DNA of 64,000 bases from Streptomyces sp. MST-110588 (GCF_022695595.1 NZ_CP074380.1:2225501-2289500), one strand, 5' to 3'. Counted from the stretch's first letter, positions 1 to 10,944 are shown. Notes: a model not told the origin generated them from the letters alone. Translations and numbers: made by a program.

Positions 1-1389
<1,389 letters not shown>

Positions 1390-1395
1390 CCCGAG

Positions 1396-1401
1396 AGCCT
1401 A
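1396..1401 (-). promoter_or_regulatory. -10 box for leaderless transcript of the methionine synthase-like gene
   Basis: On the minus strand the order is TAGGCT, six bases, then the GTG start. With a usual 6-7 base gap between -10 box and transcription start, the mRNA would begin at the start codon. No Shine-Dalgarno sequence is present, which agrees with a leaderless message. Confidence 0.55.
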
Positions 1402-1523
1402 AATCGTCACGGCGACGGCGCCACGGCGCGGGCCCGGCGAGAGCCCGATGCGGTCTTGATCCGGGCCCGGTGCGGGTCCGGTGCGGGGCCCTTGGCGAGA
1501 ACCCCTGACCGCGCCGCCCCCGC

Positions 1524-3020
1524 TCAGCCGCGCCGCTCCGGATTCCGTACGCCCGCCCAGGCGATGACCGCCGCCAGCCCCAGCACCCCGGCCGCCATCG
1601 CGAAGGCGAGTGCCGCGCCGCCCTGGCCGCCGCCCGCACCGGTCAGGACCGCGCCCATGCCCGCGATGCCGACGAGCGAGCCGACCTGGCGGTTGGCATT
1701 GAGGGTCGCGCTGCCGATGCCGGCGTGCTCGCTGCCCGCGGCCTCCATGAGGATGCCGGTCATGGCCGGGGCCGCGATACCGCCGGCGAAGTTCGTCAGC
1801 CCCAGGGTCACGGCGAGGACCCAGTACGGCAGGTCCGGCGAGAGCAGCAGGAACAGGACCAGGTAGCCGGCTGTGCTCACGACCAGACCCGCGGCCAGCG
1901 CGGTCCGGTCGCCCAGCCGCGGCCCGGCCTTCGCGTACAGCATGTTGCCGAACGGGAGGACCAGGACGGCCGGGAGCATCTGGAGGCCGGCGGCCACCGG
2001 GTCCGCGCCGCGGGCCGTCTGGAGGTACAGGCCCAGCACGAACAGCGCACCGTAGAAAGCGAAGTTGAACAGGAAGCCGACGGCGTTGGCGGCCACGAAA
2101 CGGGAGTCCGCCAGGAGCGCGGCGGGCAGTACAGGCGTACCGCTGCGGCGTTCCCGTACGGCGAACCCGGCCGCCGCCGACAGCGCCACCGCGAACGCGC
2201 CCAGCACCGGCGCCGAGTCCCAGCCACGGGCCGGCCCCTCGATGAGCGCGAAGCTCAGCGACCCCAGCGCGACCAGGCCCAGGAGGTGCCCGAAGACACC
2301 GAGGGCGGTGCGGCGCGCGGCGACCGGCACCACCACGCGGCGGGTGAGCACCAGGGCCACGACGCCGATGGGGAGGTTGACCAGGAAGATCGAGCGCCAG
2401 CCCAGCGTGCCGACCAGCAGCCCGCCGATGGAGGGCGCCAGCCCCACAGAGGTCGAGACGATCGCGGCCCATACGCCGAGCACCCGCGCCCGGCGCCGGG
2501 GATCGGGAAAGGCGTTCATCAGCAGCGTCAGGGAGCTGGGCATGAACAGCGCCGCGCCCGCCCCCTGGATGAAACGGGCGGCGATCAGGACCGTACCGTC
2601 CGGCGCGAGCGCGCCCAGGAGGGACGCGACGGTGAACACGGCCAGACCGGCCAGGTAGACGCGGCGGGCGCCCAGGCGCTGGGCGAGTGAGCCGGCGAGC
2701 AGCAGCAGCGAGGCGAAGGCCAGGACGTAGCCGTCCACGACCCAGGTGAGGCCGGACATGCTCAGTCCCAGCCGGCTCCGCAGGTCGTTCGAGGCGACGT
2801 TCATGATGCCGGTGTCCAGGCTCGCCATCACGAAGCCGAGGGCCAGGACGAGGAGTTGGAGCCCGGCGCGGGACCGTGCCGGTGTCGTTGCCGGTGTCGC
2901 TGCCGGTGCCGGTGTCATTGCCGGTGCCGGCGCGGACAGCGGTAACCGCTCCGGCGATGCAGCCCGCTCCTGTCGTTCCCGCCGTTTCCGCCGCCCCGGC
3001 GCCACCATGTCTGCGATCAT
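1524..3020 (-). CDS. MFS drug:H+ antiporter, DHA2/EmrB-QacA type (14 helices)
   Basis: A proton-driven multidrug or antibiotic exporter of the 14-helix DHA2 family, about 498 residues. After a basic, proline/alanine-rich cytosolic N-terminus the helices start near LLVLALGFVMASLDTGIMNV; the D at the end of helix 1, WVVDGYVLAFA in helix 2 and LGARRVYLAG in the 2-3 loop are family landmarks. A longer reading to 3056 would need a TTG start inside the operator region, so I chose the ATG at 3020; an ATG at 3008 is also possible. No clear ribosome site is visible. A MarR regulator gene lies just upstream on the same strand, and two matching dyads lie between them, so drug-inducible export is likely. 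Substrate unknown. Confidence 0.88.
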   Translation of the reverse strand: MIADMVAPGRRKRRERQERAASPERLPLSAPAPAMTPAPAATPATTPARSRAGLQLLVLALGFVMASLDTGIMNVASNDLRSRLGLSMSGLTWVVDGYVLAFASLLLLAGSLAQRLGARRVYLAGLAVFTVASLLGALAPDGTVLIAARFIQGAGAALFMPSSLTLLMNAFPDPRRRARVLGVWAAIVSTSVGLAPSIGGLLVGTLGWRSIFLVNLPIGVVALVLTRRVVVPVAARRTALGVFGHLLGLVALGSLSFALIEGPARGWDSAPVLGAFAVALSAAAGFAVRERRSGTPVLPAALLADSRFVAANAVGFLFNFAFYGALFVLGLYLQTARGADPVAAGLQMLPAVLVLPFGNMLYAKAGPRLGDRTALAAGLVVSTAGYLVLFLLLSPDLPYWVLAVTLGLTNFAGGIAAPAMTGILMEAAGSEHAGIGSATLNANRQVGSLVGIAGMGAVLTGAGGGQGGAALAFAMAAGVLGLAAVIAWAGVRNPERRG

Positions 3021-3027
3021 GGAGTTA

Positions 3028-3072
3028 GTTAAAGCTGTATCGATCTCAGCCAGCAATGGTTACAGCTATAAC
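3028..3072. promoter_or_regulatory. Pair of matching dyads, probable MarR operators
   Basis: GTTACAGCTATAAC at 3059-3072 and GTTAAAGCTGTATC at 3028-3041 are imperfect palindromes of the same consensus, GTTAmAGCTrTAwC, with centres 31 bp apart (about three helical turns). They sit in an AT-rich island immediately upstream of the exporter start at 3020 and downstream of the MarR gene. That placement fits a repressor site controlling the exporter. Confidence 0.6.
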
Positions 3073-3168
3073 TTTACTCAACGCATACGCGGCCCTGCCC
3101 AGCCCGGCCCGGCCCGCATGCAGAGGGGACCCGGGGCTCCTCTGAGGCGTGCCTACCCGTCAGCGTGC

Positions 3169-3609
3169 CTATGTGTCGCGGCCGAGCGCCTTCAAGAGCT
3201 GGGCCCGCAGCTCGGCCCGCCCGGTGTCGTCGAGATGGTCCAGGGGCGACGCCTGGCCCATCCGCCGCAGCAGGTCCAGCCGCAGCTCCCGCCCCGCCTC
3301 GGTCAGCACAAGCTGTTTGGCACGTCCGTCCAGCGGGTGCGGCTGCCGCACCACCATGCCCTGCTTCTCCAGCTTGGAGATGACGTACGTGACATTCGGC
3401 GGCTCGCAGCACAGCACGGCCGCCAGTTCGCGAGCCGTCTTCGGCTCCCCCAGCTCCTCCAGCGCCTTGGCCTGCGTCGGCGTCAGGTCCAGTTCGGCGA
3501 TCCGGCTGCGCTGATGGGCGTCCAGGCGGCGGCCGAGTTCGGTGACGAGCCCCCGGATCTCCCGGAACCCGCACCCCGCCGCCTCGGTCGACTTCGCTTC
3601 AGTGGTCAC
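3169..3609 (-). CDS. MarR-family transcriptional regulator
   Basis: A 146-residue winged-helix regulator; MarR dimers usually repress efflux or stress genes until a small phenolic ligand releases them. Seen: the winged helix-turn-helix around residues 40-100 (LTPTQAKALEEL, then TARELAAVL and NVTYVISKLEKQGMVVRQ) and the wing-adjacent DGRAKQLVLTEAG, all characteristic. The GTG start at 3609 is preceded by TACGCT with a six-base gap, so the transcript is probably leaderless. It lies 148 bases upstream of the MFS exporter on the same strand, with two dyad sites between them. The C13 and paired C67-C68 cysteines could allow oxidation sensing, but this is a guess. Confidence 0.92.
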   Translation of the reverse strand: MTTEAKSTEAAGCGFREIRGLVTELGRRLDAHQRSRIAELDLTPTQAKALEELGEPKTARELAAVLCCEPPNVTYVISKLEKQGMVVRQPHPLDGRAKQLVLTEAGRELRLDLLRRMGQASPLDHLDDTGRAELRAQLLKALGRDT

Positions 3610-3615
3610 CCGTGC

Positions 3616-3621
3616 AGCGTA
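3616..3621 (-). promoter_or_regulatory. -10 box for leaderless marR transcript
   Basis: TACGCT on the minus strand followed by six bases and the GTG start at 3609. It fits the TANNNT consensus, and no ribosome binding site is present. Confidence 0.45.
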
Positions 3622-3655
3622 CGTCTGCGGCGGCGGGACCGAAGCGGACCACCCG

Positions 3656-4345
3656 TCACCGGCCCGGGCGCACCGTCACATCGTTGATCTCCGCGTCCCG
3701 CGGCAGGTCGATGGCGGTCAGGATCGTGGTGGCCACCGACTGCGGGTCGATCCAGCGCGTGGGGTCGTACTCCTTGCCCTCCTGCTGGTGGGTGCTGGCC
3801 TGCATGGGGGTGGCGGTGCGCCCCGGGTAGACGGAGGTCACCCGTACGCCGTTGCCGTGCTCCTCCGCCCGCAGGGAGTCGGCCAGCGCCTTCAGGCCGT
3901 GCTTGCTCGCGGCGTACGCGCCCCACTGGGCGTGGGCGGTCAGGCCGGCCCCGGAGTTGACGAAGACCACATGCCCCTTGGACATCCGCAACTGCGGCAG
4001 CATCAGCCGGGTCAGCTCGGCGGGCGCGAGGAGATTGGCGGCGATCGTCCGCTGCCAGCTCCGGGTGCCGAGATCACCGATCGCGCCGAGCTCGACGACG
4101 CCCGCGATGTGCATCAGCGAGTCCAGCCGGTCCGGCACCGGCTGGTGGCCCAGCGCCCAGGACAGCTTCCCGGGGTCGGAGAGGTCACCGACGAGCGTGC
4201 GCGCGCCGGGGAACTCCCCGGCCAGTTCCTTGGCGCGGCCCGCGTCGCGCGCCAGCAGCCACAGGTCCTCGCCGCGGTCGGCGAGCCGCCGCGCGACCGC
4301 CGCTCCGATGCCCGACCCTGCGCCCGTGATCAAGTGCGTACCCAT
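3656..4345 (-). CDS. Short-chain dehydrogenase/reductase
   Basis: A classical SDR of 229 residues, an NAD(P)-dependent oxidoreductase of unknown substrate. The nucleotide-binding motif TGAGSGIG is at residues 7-14, an acidic position follows beta-2 less clearly, the catalytic triad is S131, Y144 and K148 (YAASK), and the usual NNAG is replaced by HIAG near 79-82. PGRTATPM after the active site is also typical. The ATG at 4345 follows TAGGAT by six bases, so the mRNA is probably leaderless. It sits between the LOG-family gene and marR, all on the minus strand but each with its own apparent -10 box, so they need not be one operon. Confidence 0.88.
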   Translation of the reverse strand: MGTHLITGAGSGIGAAVARRLADRGEDLWLLARDAGRAKELAGEFPGARTLVGDLSDPGKLSWALGHQPVPDRLDSLMHIAGVVELGAIGDLGTRSWQRTIAANLLAPAELTRLMLPQLRMSKGHVVFVNSGAGLTAHAQWGAYAASKHGLKALADSLRAEEHGNGVRVTSVYPGRTATPMQASTHQQEGKEYDPTRWIDPQSVATTILTAIDLPRDAEINDVTVRPGR

Positions 4346-4351
4346 GATCCG

Positions 4352-4357
4352 ATCCTA
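4352..4357 (-). promoter_or_regulatory. -10 box for leaderless SDR transcript
   Basis: TAGGAT on the minus strand, six bases (CGGATC), then the ATG at 4345. No Shine-Dalgarno sequence lies in between. Confidence 0.6.
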
Positions 4358-4406
4358 ACGAGGAGTGGCCGGTCCGCCGGTACCCCGGCCGGGCATCGCA
4401 GGCCGC

Positions 4407-4949
4407 TCAGCCGTCGATGCCCGCCCGCTCCTCCAGGTACGCCAGCGCGCCGACCCCGTCCTGCGCGAAGAACACCAGGTCCGCCAGGGGCAGCGGCAAG
4501 AACCCCTCCTGCTCCATCCGCTGGAACTGCTGCTTGAGCCCGTCGTAGAAGCCGGCGGCGTTGAGCAGCACGACCGGCTTGGTGTGCAGGCCGTGCTTCT
4601 TCAGCTCCAGGATCTCGGTGGCCTCGTCCAGCGTGCCCATCCCGCCGACCATGATGACGACGGCGTCGGCGCGCGCCAGCAGCTCCGCCTTCCGCTCGGC
4701 GAGGTCCTTGGTGATCACCATCTCGTCCACGCCGGGACGGACCTTGTGCGCCAGGAACTCCACGGAGACGCCGACGAGCCTGCCGCCGGCCTCCTCCACC
4801 CCGTCGGCCATGACCTTCATCAGCCCACTGTCCGAACCGCCCCAGACCAGGGCGTGCCCGCCCTTGCCGATCAGCGTGGCGAACTCACGGGCGGGGGTGG
4901 TGTAGCGGTCGTCGAGGTCGGCGGCGGAACAGAAGACGCAGATGTTCAT
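4407..4949 (-). CDS. LOG-family protein (TIGR00730-like Rossmann fold)
   Basis: A 180-residue member of the lysine-decarboxylase-like/LOG family; well-studied members cleave cytokinin riboside monophosphate or other nucleotide monophosphates to free base and ribose 5-phosphate. The fold landmarks are GGSDSGLM at 37-44, the R86-K87 pair in DLAERKAEL and VGGMGTLDE at 101-109. Canonical LOG proteins have PGGxGTxxE, so the proline is replaced by valine here, and GGGxxG is replaced by GGSDSG; the catalytic Arg and Glu are kept. The ATG at 4949 follows TAGGGT by six bases (leaderless). The upstream DNA is a tandem repeat that includes this -10 region. True substrate unknown. Confidence 0.82.
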   Translation of the reverse strand: MNICVFCSAADLDDRYTTPAREFATLIGKGGHALVWGGSDSGLMKVMADGVEEAGGRLVGVSVEFLAHKVRPGVDEMVITKDLAERKAELLARADAVVIMVGGMGTLDEATEILELKKHGLHTKPVVLLNAAGFYDGLKQQFQRMEQEGFLPLPLADLVFFAQDGVGALAYLEERAGIDG

Positions 4950-4955
4950 GTACGC

Positions 4956-4961
4956 ACCCTA
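4956..4961 (-). promoter_or_regulatory. -10 box for leaderless LOG-family transcript
   Basis: TAGGGT on the minus strand, six bases (GCGTAC), then the ATG at 4949. The box lies in the first copy of a 45-46 bp tandem repeat. Confidence 0.55.
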
Positions 4962-5070
4962 TGAGGCCGAAGGGACGGACTCCATAAGCCCGCGGGGACC
5001 TGCCCTATGAGGCCGAGGAGACGGACGCCGTAAGCCCGCGGGACCTGCCCTATGAGGCCGAGGTGACAGA
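4957..5070. repeat. 45-46 bp tandem repeat, about 2.5 copies
   Basis: Copies start at 4957, 5003 and 5048, each opening with CCCTATGAGGCCGA and continuing through ACGGACNCC and TAAGCCCGCG; the third is cut short after GACAGACAC. The repeat fills the gap between the 3' end of gdhA and the 5' end of the LOG-family gene. The copy nearest the LOG gene provides its -10 box; the other copies carry TAGGGC at the same place. Confidence 0.85.
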
Positions 5071-5089
5071 CACGGAAACCGGCGACCCT

Positions 5090-6475
<1,386 letters not shown>

Positions 6476-6623
6476 TTACCTTTCGTGGCCGACGAAAGGC
6501 CGCGCCGTCGCGGAGGTGAGGAGGTCAGCTCCCGTCGCCGAAGCGGCCGTTCGTACCGTCGTCGCTGTCGACCATACGGGCCCGCGGCACCCGGGGGGAC
6601 CCGGAAGCGATCGATCCCGGCGT

Positions 6624-6629
6624 TAGGTT
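6624..6629 (+). promoter_or_regulatory. -10 box for leaderless murJ transcript
   Basis: TAGGTT followed by seven bases and the ATG at 6637. This fits the TANNNT consensus and a transcript starting at or next to the start codon. Confidence 0.55.
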
Positions 6630-6636
6630 GACCTCC

Positions 6637-8348
6637 ATGAAGAACGGAATAGAAGCGGCTCCTCCGGAAACGGGCACCGGAGGAGCCGGGAGCGCGAGCG
6701 GGGGCGCCGAGATCAGGAGCGCCGGAAACGGGAGCACCGGGAGCGGGACCACCGGGAGCGGGCTGCGCCGCTCGTCGATGCTGATGGCCGCGGGCAGCAT
6801 GGTCTCCCGCGCGACCGGGCTCATCCGCCAGGTCCTCCAGGGTGCCGCGCTGGGCACGGGCCTGCTGGCCACCACGTACAACCAGGCCAACGTCGTCCCC
6901 ATGAGCCTGTACACGCTGCTGATCGGCGGGGCGCTGAACTCCGTGCTCGTGCCCCAGCTCGTACGGGCCAGGGTCGAGCACCCGGACGGCGGGCGCGCCC
7001 ACGAGCAGCGGCTGGTCACGCTCGTCCTGTCCATCCTGGCGGTCGGCACGCTGCTCGCCGTATGGGCCGCCCCGGAGATCATCAGCCTCTACCAGACCGA
7101 CACCCCAAGACCCACGAGGCGTTCGAACTGAGCGTGGTCTTCGCCCGCTTCATGCTGCCCCAGGTCTTCTTCTACGGGCTGTTCTTCATGATGGGCCAGG
7201 TCCTCAACGCCCGGGAGAAGTTCGGGGCCATGATGTGGACCCCGGTCCTGAACAACGTCATCCTGATCTCGATGTTCGGCCTGTACCTCGGCCTGCTGAC
7301 CGTCCCCGACCAGGTGTCGGACATCACGCCGGAGCAGGTCCGGCTGCTGGGCATCGGCACGACCGTCGGCATCGTCCTCCAGGCCGTCGCCCTGGTCCCC
7401 TACGCGCGCGCCGCCGGGTTCCGCTTCCGGCCGCGCTTCGACTGGCGGGGTACGGGCCTGCGCAAGAGCGTCGCCGCCGCCCGCTGGACCCTGCTGTTCG
7501 TCCTGGCCAACCTGGTCGCCCTGACCGTCGTCACCCATTACGCGGGCGCCGCCGACCAGGCGCTGCCCAAGGACGGCGTGGGCTACTCCGCGTACTCCTA
7601 CGCACAGATGATCTGGACGCTGCCGCAGGCGATCATCACCGTTTCGCTGGTCACCGCCCTGCTGCCGCGGATGAGCCGGGCGGTGGCCGAACACCGCCTG
7701 GACGACCTGCGCGGCGAACTCTCGCGCGCGCTGCGCACCAGCGGCGTCCTGATCGTCCCGGCCGCCGTCTTCTTCCTGGCCTTCGGGCCGGAGGTGGCAC
7801 GGCTGCTGTTCGCGCACGGCGCGGCGTCCGCCGCCTCCGCCGAGCCCCTGGGCCACATGCTCCAGGCGTTCGGCCTGGGCCTTATCCCCTACTCCGCGCA
7901 GTACCTCCTGCTGCGCGGCTTCTACGCCTTCGAGGACACCCGTACGCCCTTCTGGATGGCGGCGTGGATCAGCGCGGTCAACATCGCCCTGGCCACCGTC
8001 TGCCACCTGCTGCTGCCGGCCCGCTGGGCGGTCACCGGCATGGCCGCCGCCTACGCCCTCTCCTACGCCGTCGGCCTGCTGCTCACCGCCCTGCGGCTGC
8101 GGCGGCGCCTCGAAGGGCGGCTGGACGGCAAGCGGCTGTGCCGCACGTACGGCAAGCTGACCGCGGCCGGGCTGACGGCCGGGGCGCTGGGCTGGGCGGT
8201 GGTACGGCTGTGCGTGCCCGCCGCGGACTCCTTCTGGACCACCGTCCTCGCCCTGGCGGCCGGCGGGGTCTCGATGGGGCTGGTCTATGTGCTCCTGGCC
8301 CGGATGCTTCGGATAGGTGAACTGCGCAGCCTGCCGGGACTGCGCTGA
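6637..8348 (+). CDS. murJ: MurJ/MviN lipid II flippase, broken by one frameshift
   Basis: Integral membrane flippase of the MOP superfamily that moves lipid II, the peptidoglycan precursor, to the outer face of the membrane. The first part (6637 to about 7103) reads SSMLMAAGSMVSRATGLIRQ, TTYNQANVVPMSLYTLLIGG and LNSVLVPQLVR, all typical of MurJ. The second part, in the next frame from about 7107, continues KTHEAFELSVVFARFMLPQ and FFYGLFFMMGQVLNAREKFG with the remaining helices. The two halves join smoothly if one C is added to the CCCC at 7103-7106, giving DTPKTHEAFEL. The N-terminus is a Gly/Ser/Thr-rich extension. Most likely an intact gene with a base-calling error. It ends at a strong terminator. 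Confidence 0.9.
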
Positions 8349-8356
8349 TCCCGTAC

Positions 8357-8399
8357 GGGCCTTCCGGGTGCGGACCCCCGTCCCGCACCCGGAAGGCCC
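8357..8399 (+). terminator. Rho-independent-type hairpin after murJ
   Basis: A perfect 17-bp stem: 8357-8373 pairs with 8383-8399 (GGGCCTTCCGGGTGCGG and its complement) around a nine-base loop, nine bases after the murJ stop. There is no U-tract, as is usual in GC-rich actinobacteria. It could serve both murJ and the convergent membrane-protein gene. Confidence 0.8.
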
Positions 8400-8452
8400 A
8401 TGCCCTGTACGGCCGTACGTCCGTACGGCACACGGAGCCCGGCCCGCGAGGC

Positions 8453-9265
8453 TCAGACCGTCCCCGCCACCTGCGGCGCCAAGCCCTCCCGGCCCTCCCC
8501 GTCCTCCCGGCCCTCCCCGTCCTCCCCGTCCTCCCGGCCCTCCCCGTCCTCCCGGCCTTCCCCATCCGGCCCGCCGGCCTCCCGCGCCCGCTCCAGCTCC
8601 GCCGCGACCATCTTCTCCATCGGGTCGACGGCGAGCCCCCCGGTGAACGCGATGGCCAGGACGATGGCCACGCCCAGGATCACCGGGCCCAGCCACACCA
8701 TGGTGTCCACCGGCAGGACGTACGCACCGACGACCCGGGCCACGCACTCGCCCAGCAGCGCGATCCCCCACACCGCCGAGAAGGTGCGCTCACCCCGCCG
8801 GAACCGCGCCGATTCCGCCAGCAGCCGGTGCCACACGGCCGTCTTCCCGGCCTCCCCCTTGGTGATCCACACCTGAAGGCCCGGCGTCATCATCGGCCGT
8901 CCCACGAAGGCGGTGATCAGGACGGCGATGCCGATGACGCTGCTCACCGCGCTGTCCTTGGCGAGCATCAGCCGGGGGTCGCCGGTGACCGTGGTGAGCA
9001 GCAGGCTGACCACGTTGACCACCACGATCAGCGCGGCCAGCGCGTTGAACCGGCGGTCCTTGACCACGCCCCAGATCGTACGGAGGGCGGGCACGACACT
9101 GCTCCAGCCGAGCGCCGCCACGGTGCCCATGCCGAACCCCTTGCTGAGCAGGTAGTACGCCGCCACCGGCACCCCCGCGTCCAGGATCAGCGGCAACAGG
9201 CTCTCCAGCAGCGGATTCCTGCTGCCGGTGCTCCGCTCGGCGGGTGCTTGACCTGCCTGGCTCAT
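8453..9265 (-). CDS. Integral membrane protein, VC0807-like family
   Basis: A 270-residue membrane protein of unknown function. After MSQAGQAP the sequence runs into LLESLLPLILDAGVPVAAYY and then about six hydrophobic segments (for example AALIVVVNVVSLLL, IGIAVLITAFV, VILGVAIVLAIAF), with a conserved-looking VWHRLLAESARFRRGERTFSAVWG loop. It resembles the VC0807-type family common in Streptomyces; function is not known. The start at 9265 has GGGAGG upstream; longer readings are not supported. The C-terminal 40 residues are a low-complexity D-G-E-G-R-E repeat, encoded by a CCTCCCCGTCCTCCCGG-type minisatellite at about 8480-8565, probably variable in length. It is convergent with murJ. Confidence 0.8.
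   Translation of the reverse strand: MSQAGQAPAERSTGSRNPLLESLLPLILDAGVPVAAYYLLSKGFGMGTVAALGWSSVVPALRTIWGVVKDRRFNALAALIVVVNVVSLLLTTVTGDPRLMLAKDSAVSSVIGIAVLITAFVGRPMMTPGLQVWITKGEAGKTAVWHRLLAESARFRRGERTFSAVWGIALLGECVARVVGAYVLPVDTMVWLGPVILGVAIVLAIAFTGGLAVDPMEKMVAAELERAREAGGPDGEGREDGEGREDGEDGEGREDGEGREGLAPQVAGTV
8480..8565. repeat. Minisatellite within a coding region (C/T-rich units)
   Basis: Alternating CCCTCCCCGTCCTCCCGG and CCCGTCCTCC units with many near-identical copies. It encodes the acidic D-G-E-G-R-E tail of the membrane protein at 8453-9265. Units are multiples of three, so copy-number change would preserve the frame. Confidence 0.8.
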
Positions 9266-9401
9266 GAGGGGTCCTCCCGTGTCGCCCTGTGTGACGCGTT
9301 CAGCTTCGCGGCGGGGCCCCTGGCCCCGGCAGTAGCGACTGTCCACGCTTCCGCATGACTTCTGTCATGCCCGGCCGCCTCGATCACCTCCGCCGTACGG
9401 G

Positions 9402-9896
9402 TCACGCGGCGAGCGCGGCCACCGCGTCCGGAGGCGGCGGCCCGGCGTCCCAGACGAGTTCAAACCAGACGGTCTTGCCGCCCGGCCCGAGCAACGAGTC
9501 ACCGATCGCGCAGCCGCCCCATTTGTCCGCCACCAGCCCGATGATCAGCAGACCCCGCCCACGCTCGCTGTCACAGCCCGGCGGCACCGGCGAGGAACCG
9601 GGCGCGGGAAGGTGCGGACTGGAGTCCAGAACACTGACCCGCAGTACGGGGTAGGCCCAGTGCAGCCGTACGGAGGCGGGCCCCCGGGAGTACCGCACGG
9701 AGTTGGTGGTCAGCTCCGAGGTCAACAGCTCCGCCCGGTGCAGGAGTTCGTCCAGCCCGTGCGCCACGAGGACCGCTCTCAGAGTGGTCCGGGCGATGCC
9801 GGGGCCGCGGGGGTCCCGGGGGAAAGCGAGTTCGTACTCCCAGGGTTCGGCGAACGGGATGGGTGCGGGATGCGGGGGATGCGGTTCGGAGTTCAC
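9402..9896 (-). CDS. HATPase_c anti-sigma-type ATP-binding protein
   Basis: A 164-residue protein of the RsbW/SpoIIAB-like ATPase family that is very abundant in Streptomyces; members bind sigma factors or anti-anti-sigma factors. Seen: ELLTSELTTNSVRYS, which is the N-box (E-N/S motif) of the Bergerat ATP-binding fold, then SVLDSSP, RGRGLLIIGLVADKWG (G boxes) and KTVWFELVW at the end. The GTG start at 9896 is chosen because GGAGG lies just upstream; the longer reading has none. It is divergent from the XRE gene, and this ATPase/XRE/DUF397 trio is a recurring arrangement in Streptomyces (abaA- and whiJ-like clusters). The partner sigma factor is unknown. Confidence 0.88.
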   Translation of the reverse strand: MNSEPHPPHPAPIPFAEPWEYELAFPRDPRGPGIARTTLRAVLVAHGLDELLHRAELLTSELTTNSVRYSRGPASVRLHWAYPVLRVSVLDSSPHLPAPGSSPVPPGCDSERGRGLLIIGLVADKWGGCAIGDSLLGPGGKTVWFELVWDAGPPPPDAVAALAA

Positions 9897-9994
9897 GCAG
9901 GCACCTCCATGTGCGGCGTCGCCGCCACTCCACACGCGAAGAGTGGCGCGGCCCACACCGTAGCGGTGCTCTACATAACTAATGAACAGCGTTA

Positions 9995-10019
9995 ATCACA
10001 ACGAGTTAATCCTCGTGAT
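9995..10019. promoter_or_regulatory. Imperfect dyad in the divergent ATPase/XRE promoter region
   Basis: ATCACAACGAG (9995-10005) faces CTCGTGAT (10012-10019) across six bases in an unusually AT-rich patch between the divergent ATPase and XRE genes. This is a plausible autoregulatory site for the XRE protein; no direct evidence. Confidence 0.35.
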
Positions 10020-10077
10020 CTGGCGGATTCGGCTGCGCCCACCTCGGCACACTGTGCGCCAAACGAGGAGGGGGCAC

Positions 10078-10932
10078 ATGGCAACCAAGCACACCCCGAC
10101 CATCCGTCAGCGCCGGTTCGGTGCGGAACTGCGGCGGCTCCGCGAGGCGGCAGGCATGACCGCGCCGACCGCCGCGGACCTGCTCGGCACGGACCGTACC
10201 GTCATCTCCAACATCGAGGGAGGACGCTTCGGCATCAGCGAGGAACGTCTGCGACGCCTCGCGAGCATCTACGCCTGTGAGAGCCAGGAGTTGGTCGAGG
10301 CACTGGTCCAGATGGCAGGAAGCCGTAAGGGCGGCTGGTGGGAGGAGTACCGGGGCAAGATCCCACCCGGGTTTCTCGACGTCGCCGAGTTGGAGCACTA
10401 CGCGGTAAGGCTGCGCACCGTGCAGACGACGCTCCTGCCGGGACTGTTCCAGACCGAAGAGCACGCACGAGCGCTCTTCGACCTCCTGTCACCGCCACTG
10501 TCGCGGCTGGAAGTGGAGTTGCGTGTGACGCATCGGCTGACGCGCCAGAATGTTCTCCACGGCGACGATCCCACGCCTTTTGCCGGCGTCATCCACGAAT
10601 CGGCTCTGCGTATGCAGGTCGGCGGCCGGGACGTGGCCCGCAGACAGCTTCGTCACCTCTTGGAAGCCTGCGAGTGGGACAACGTGACGTTGCTGGTGAT
10701 CCCGTTCGCAGCAGGCGGCTTCCGGCTGATGGGCGATGGTTGCGTGGTGTACGCGTCAGCACCCGAAGCGCACCTGGACACGGTGCACATGGACTCCCCC
10801 ACCGGTGGGGTGTTCATCGACGCACCCACGCACCTGGCTCATTTCCGCAGAAGGCTGGACGCGGCCGAGGAGAAGGCGTTGACTCCGGAGAAGTCCAGAG
10901 ATTTCATCCACATGGTCAGCAAAGAACTGTGA
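10078..10932 (+). CDS. XRE-family regulator with DUF5753 domain
   Basis: A 284-residue DNA-binding protein of the WhiJ/Scr1-like class. The helix-turn-helix is near residues 10-70 (RQRRFGAELRRLREAAGMTA, then DRTVISNIEGGRFGISEERL). The DUF5753 region starts about residue 95 with GWWEEYRGKIPPGFLDVAELE, followed by LLPGLFQTEEHARALF, and ends DFIHMVSKEL. The ATG at 10078 has GAGGAGGGGG upstream. It is followed after 12 bases by a DUF397 gene; such pairs act in Streptomyces development and antibiotic regulation, the small protein modulating the regulator. A decayed partial copy lies immediately downstream. Confidence 0.92.
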   Translation: MATKHTPTIRQRRFGAELRRLREAAGMTAPTAADLLGTDRTVISNIEGGRFGISEERLRRLASIYACESQELVEALVQMAGSRKGGWWEEYRGKIPPGFLDVAELEHYAVRLRTVQTTLLPGLFQTEEHARALFDLLSPPLSRLEVELRVTHRLTRQNVLHGDDPTPFAGVIHESALRMQVGGRDVARRQLRHLLEACEWDNVTLLVIPFAAGGFRLMGDGCVVYASAPEAHLDTVHMDSPTGGVFIDAPTHLAHFRRRLDAAEEKALTPEKSRDFIHMVSKEL

Positions 10933-10944
10933 GGAGCACGTTTC

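Noticed and set aside
7062..7131. Programmed ribosomal frameshift in murJ
   Set aside because: No slippery heptamer or stimulatory structure is seen, and five other genes show the same kind of C-run defect.
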